Assembly (NCBI GenBank): GCA_021781255.1
Contig: JAJXXG010000760.1
Location: 1-7,550, forward strand
Direction of reading: 5' to 3'
DNA length: 7,550 nt
DNA from: Acidobacteriota bacterium
Lineage (GTDB): Bacteria > Acidobacteriota > Terriglobia > Terriglobales > Acidobacteriaceae
Position 1 is the stretch's first letter, and each line of letters begins with the position of its first letter. The notes beneath the pieces are model-generated. The model was not told where the DNA came from, did not search any database, and worked only from the letters and a program-made list of their open reading frames with translations. The position numbers were made by a program, and so were the translations under genes. Positions 6,881-7,550 of this stretch are shown here, piece after piece.

Positions 6881-6889
6881 AGTGTAGCA
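6881..6889 (-). promoter_or_regulatory. Candidate extended -10 box just before the amidohydrolase start
   Basis: TGC-TACACT on the minus strand resembles an extended -10 element (TGn plus 4 of 6 matches) and ends 6 bases before ATG 6874. There is no matching -35. If active, it would start transcription at or beside the A of the ATG. The alternative is that the gene is expressed only by read-through from the M20 gene 29 bases upstream. Confidence 0.22.
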
Positions 6890-6903
6890 GATGCGCGGCC
6901 GCA

Positions 6904-7550
6904 CTATTGGTCGGCGGCCCACTCCGTCATAGCAAGAGCCAGCAGCAACACGCGGCGCAGCCCATACTCACGGTCCCTGTCGATAAACCACTCCGCCTGC
7001 GTATGTGCGCCGCCGCCCTCGCCACCCGCGCCCATTGAGAGCGCAGGAATGCCGAGTGCTATCGGAATATTGGCGTCCGTGGAACCGAGGCGAACGTCTG
7101 TCCGCAGGCCAAGATGGCGATCCACAGCGCGCAATGACTCCAGCATGGGAGAGTCCGCGGGCAGCTCGCCCGTCGGGCGATCCCCAATCTTGTGCACTTG
7201 AAAGTTCAGCGGCCCTTTGCTGCGATGAGCCGGCGCGGCAGCGTTTGCCTTGAGCACCGCATCCTCCACCGCCCGATGTAGCGCCCCCTCAAGCCGCATC
7301 AGCTCCGCCGCGTTCGTCGAGCGGAAGTCAATCGACGCCCTCACGCTTTCAGGAATCGAATTGACGCTGGTCCCGCCGTGAATGGTTCCAATATTCAGCG
7401 TGGTACGAAAATCTTCGGCCAGAGGCGTCTCGGCCAGCGCGGCCAGCGCCATCGCCAACGCGCCGATCGGATTCGGCGTCCCCGCGTCGGTAAAGCTGTG
7501 CCCGCCCGGCCCTGTCACGGTGACCTGAAACCTGCGACTGCCAAGCGCCT
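6904..7550 (-). CDS. M20 family metallopeptidase, C-terminal part (5' end outside the window)
   Basis: The C-terminal 214 residues of an M20/M25/M40-type zinc peptidase or amidohydrolase. The reading frame is open to the window edge; the first complete codons read ALGSRRFQVTVTGPGGHSF, so the GTG at 7518 is an internal valine and not the start. Counting from that alanine, the lid (dimerisation) domain begins with GPGGHS (histidine 17) and includes GGTSVNSIPESV (58-69). The return to the catalytic domain shows GSTDANIPIALGIPALSMG, then GGGAHTQAEW, whose histidine 182 is the expected last zinc ligand. The N-terminal HxD, bridging aspartate and EE motifs lie beyond the edge, so activity and any signal peptide cannot be judged. 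This pattern fits tripeptidase-like or dipeptidase-like M20 members. The gene lies 29 bases upstream of the amidohydrolase gene on the same strand, so joint transcription and a shared role in peptide or amide breakdown are likely. Confidence 0.9.
   Translation of the reverse strand, partial: ALGSRRFQVTVTGPGGHSFTDAGTPNPIGALAMALAALAETPLAEDFRTTLNIGTIHGGTSVNSIPESVRASIDFRSTNAAELMRLEGALHRAVEDAVLKANAAAPAHRSKGPLNFQVHKIGDRPTGELPADSPMLESLRAVDRHLGLRTDVRLGSTDANIPIALGIPALSMGAGGEGGGAHTQAEWFIDRDREYGLRRVLLLALAMTEWAADQ

Noticed and set aside
6875..6922. GTG at 6922 as the amidohydrolase start (overlapping the M20 gene)
   Set aside because: It would place 16 arginine-rich residues before an obvious signal peptide and has no spaced Shine-Dalgarno; ATG 6874 is preferred.
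7516..7518. GTG at 7518 as the start of the M20 gene
   Set aside because: The frame continues upstream to the window edge with family-typical residues (GSRRFQVTVTGPGGHS), so this is an internal valine of a truncated gene.

Overview
The window is a stretch of ordinary bacterial chromosome with high GC (around 60% by eye) and dense genes. It holds six recognisable protein genes and one probable small gene. No rRNA, tRNA, CRISPR array, transposase, integrase or phage gene was seen. The protein types (a secreted carboxypeptidase Q-like M28 peptidase, a YtcJ-like amidohydrolase with a signal peptide, an M20 peptidase, and a nucleotidyltransferase with a 'DYSIYDALRAGF' block) and the codon use would fit a soil Gram-negative, for example an acidobacterium. 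That placement is inference from general resemblance and was not tested.

Layout. A secreted M28 zinc peptidase (71-1585, +) faces a sugar-nucleotidyltransferase-type gene (1624-2586, -) tail to tail across 38 bases. Upstream of the nucleotidyltransferase, on the same strand, lies a 52-residue small ORF (2583-2741, -). It has its own Shine-Dalgarno sequence, and its stop overlaps the next start as ATGA. Its leader contains two inverted repeats, one of which folds around the small ORF's start codon. Further upstream is an EamA/DMT-type ten-helix transporter (2963-3910, -). A 151-base divergent region with a 9-bp direct repeat separates it from an MscS-family mechanosensitive channel (4062-5162, +), which starts at TTG behind a strong Shine-Dalgarno sequence. 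The channel gene ends in the palindrome CTAG, which also supplies the stop codon of the convergent amidohydrolase gene (5159-6874, -). The amidohydrolase follows an M20 metallopeptidase (6904-7550, -) by 29 bases; the M20 gene is cut by the window edge and its N-terminal half is missing.

How the genes work together. The M20 peptidase and the exported amidohydrolase probably form an operon, and with the M28 peptidase they suggest breakdown of peptides or amides outside the cytoplasm. The EamA transporter and MscS channel are general membrane functions with no clear link to each other beyond sharing a divergent promoter region. The nucleotidyltransferase probably makes an activated sugar or a related nucleotide-linked product; its substrate cannot be read from the sequence.

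I found no convincing new multi-gene system. The least ordinary features are the coupled small ORF with its structured leader, the shared CTAG stop, and -10-like boxes placed so close to two start codons that leaderless transcripts are possible.
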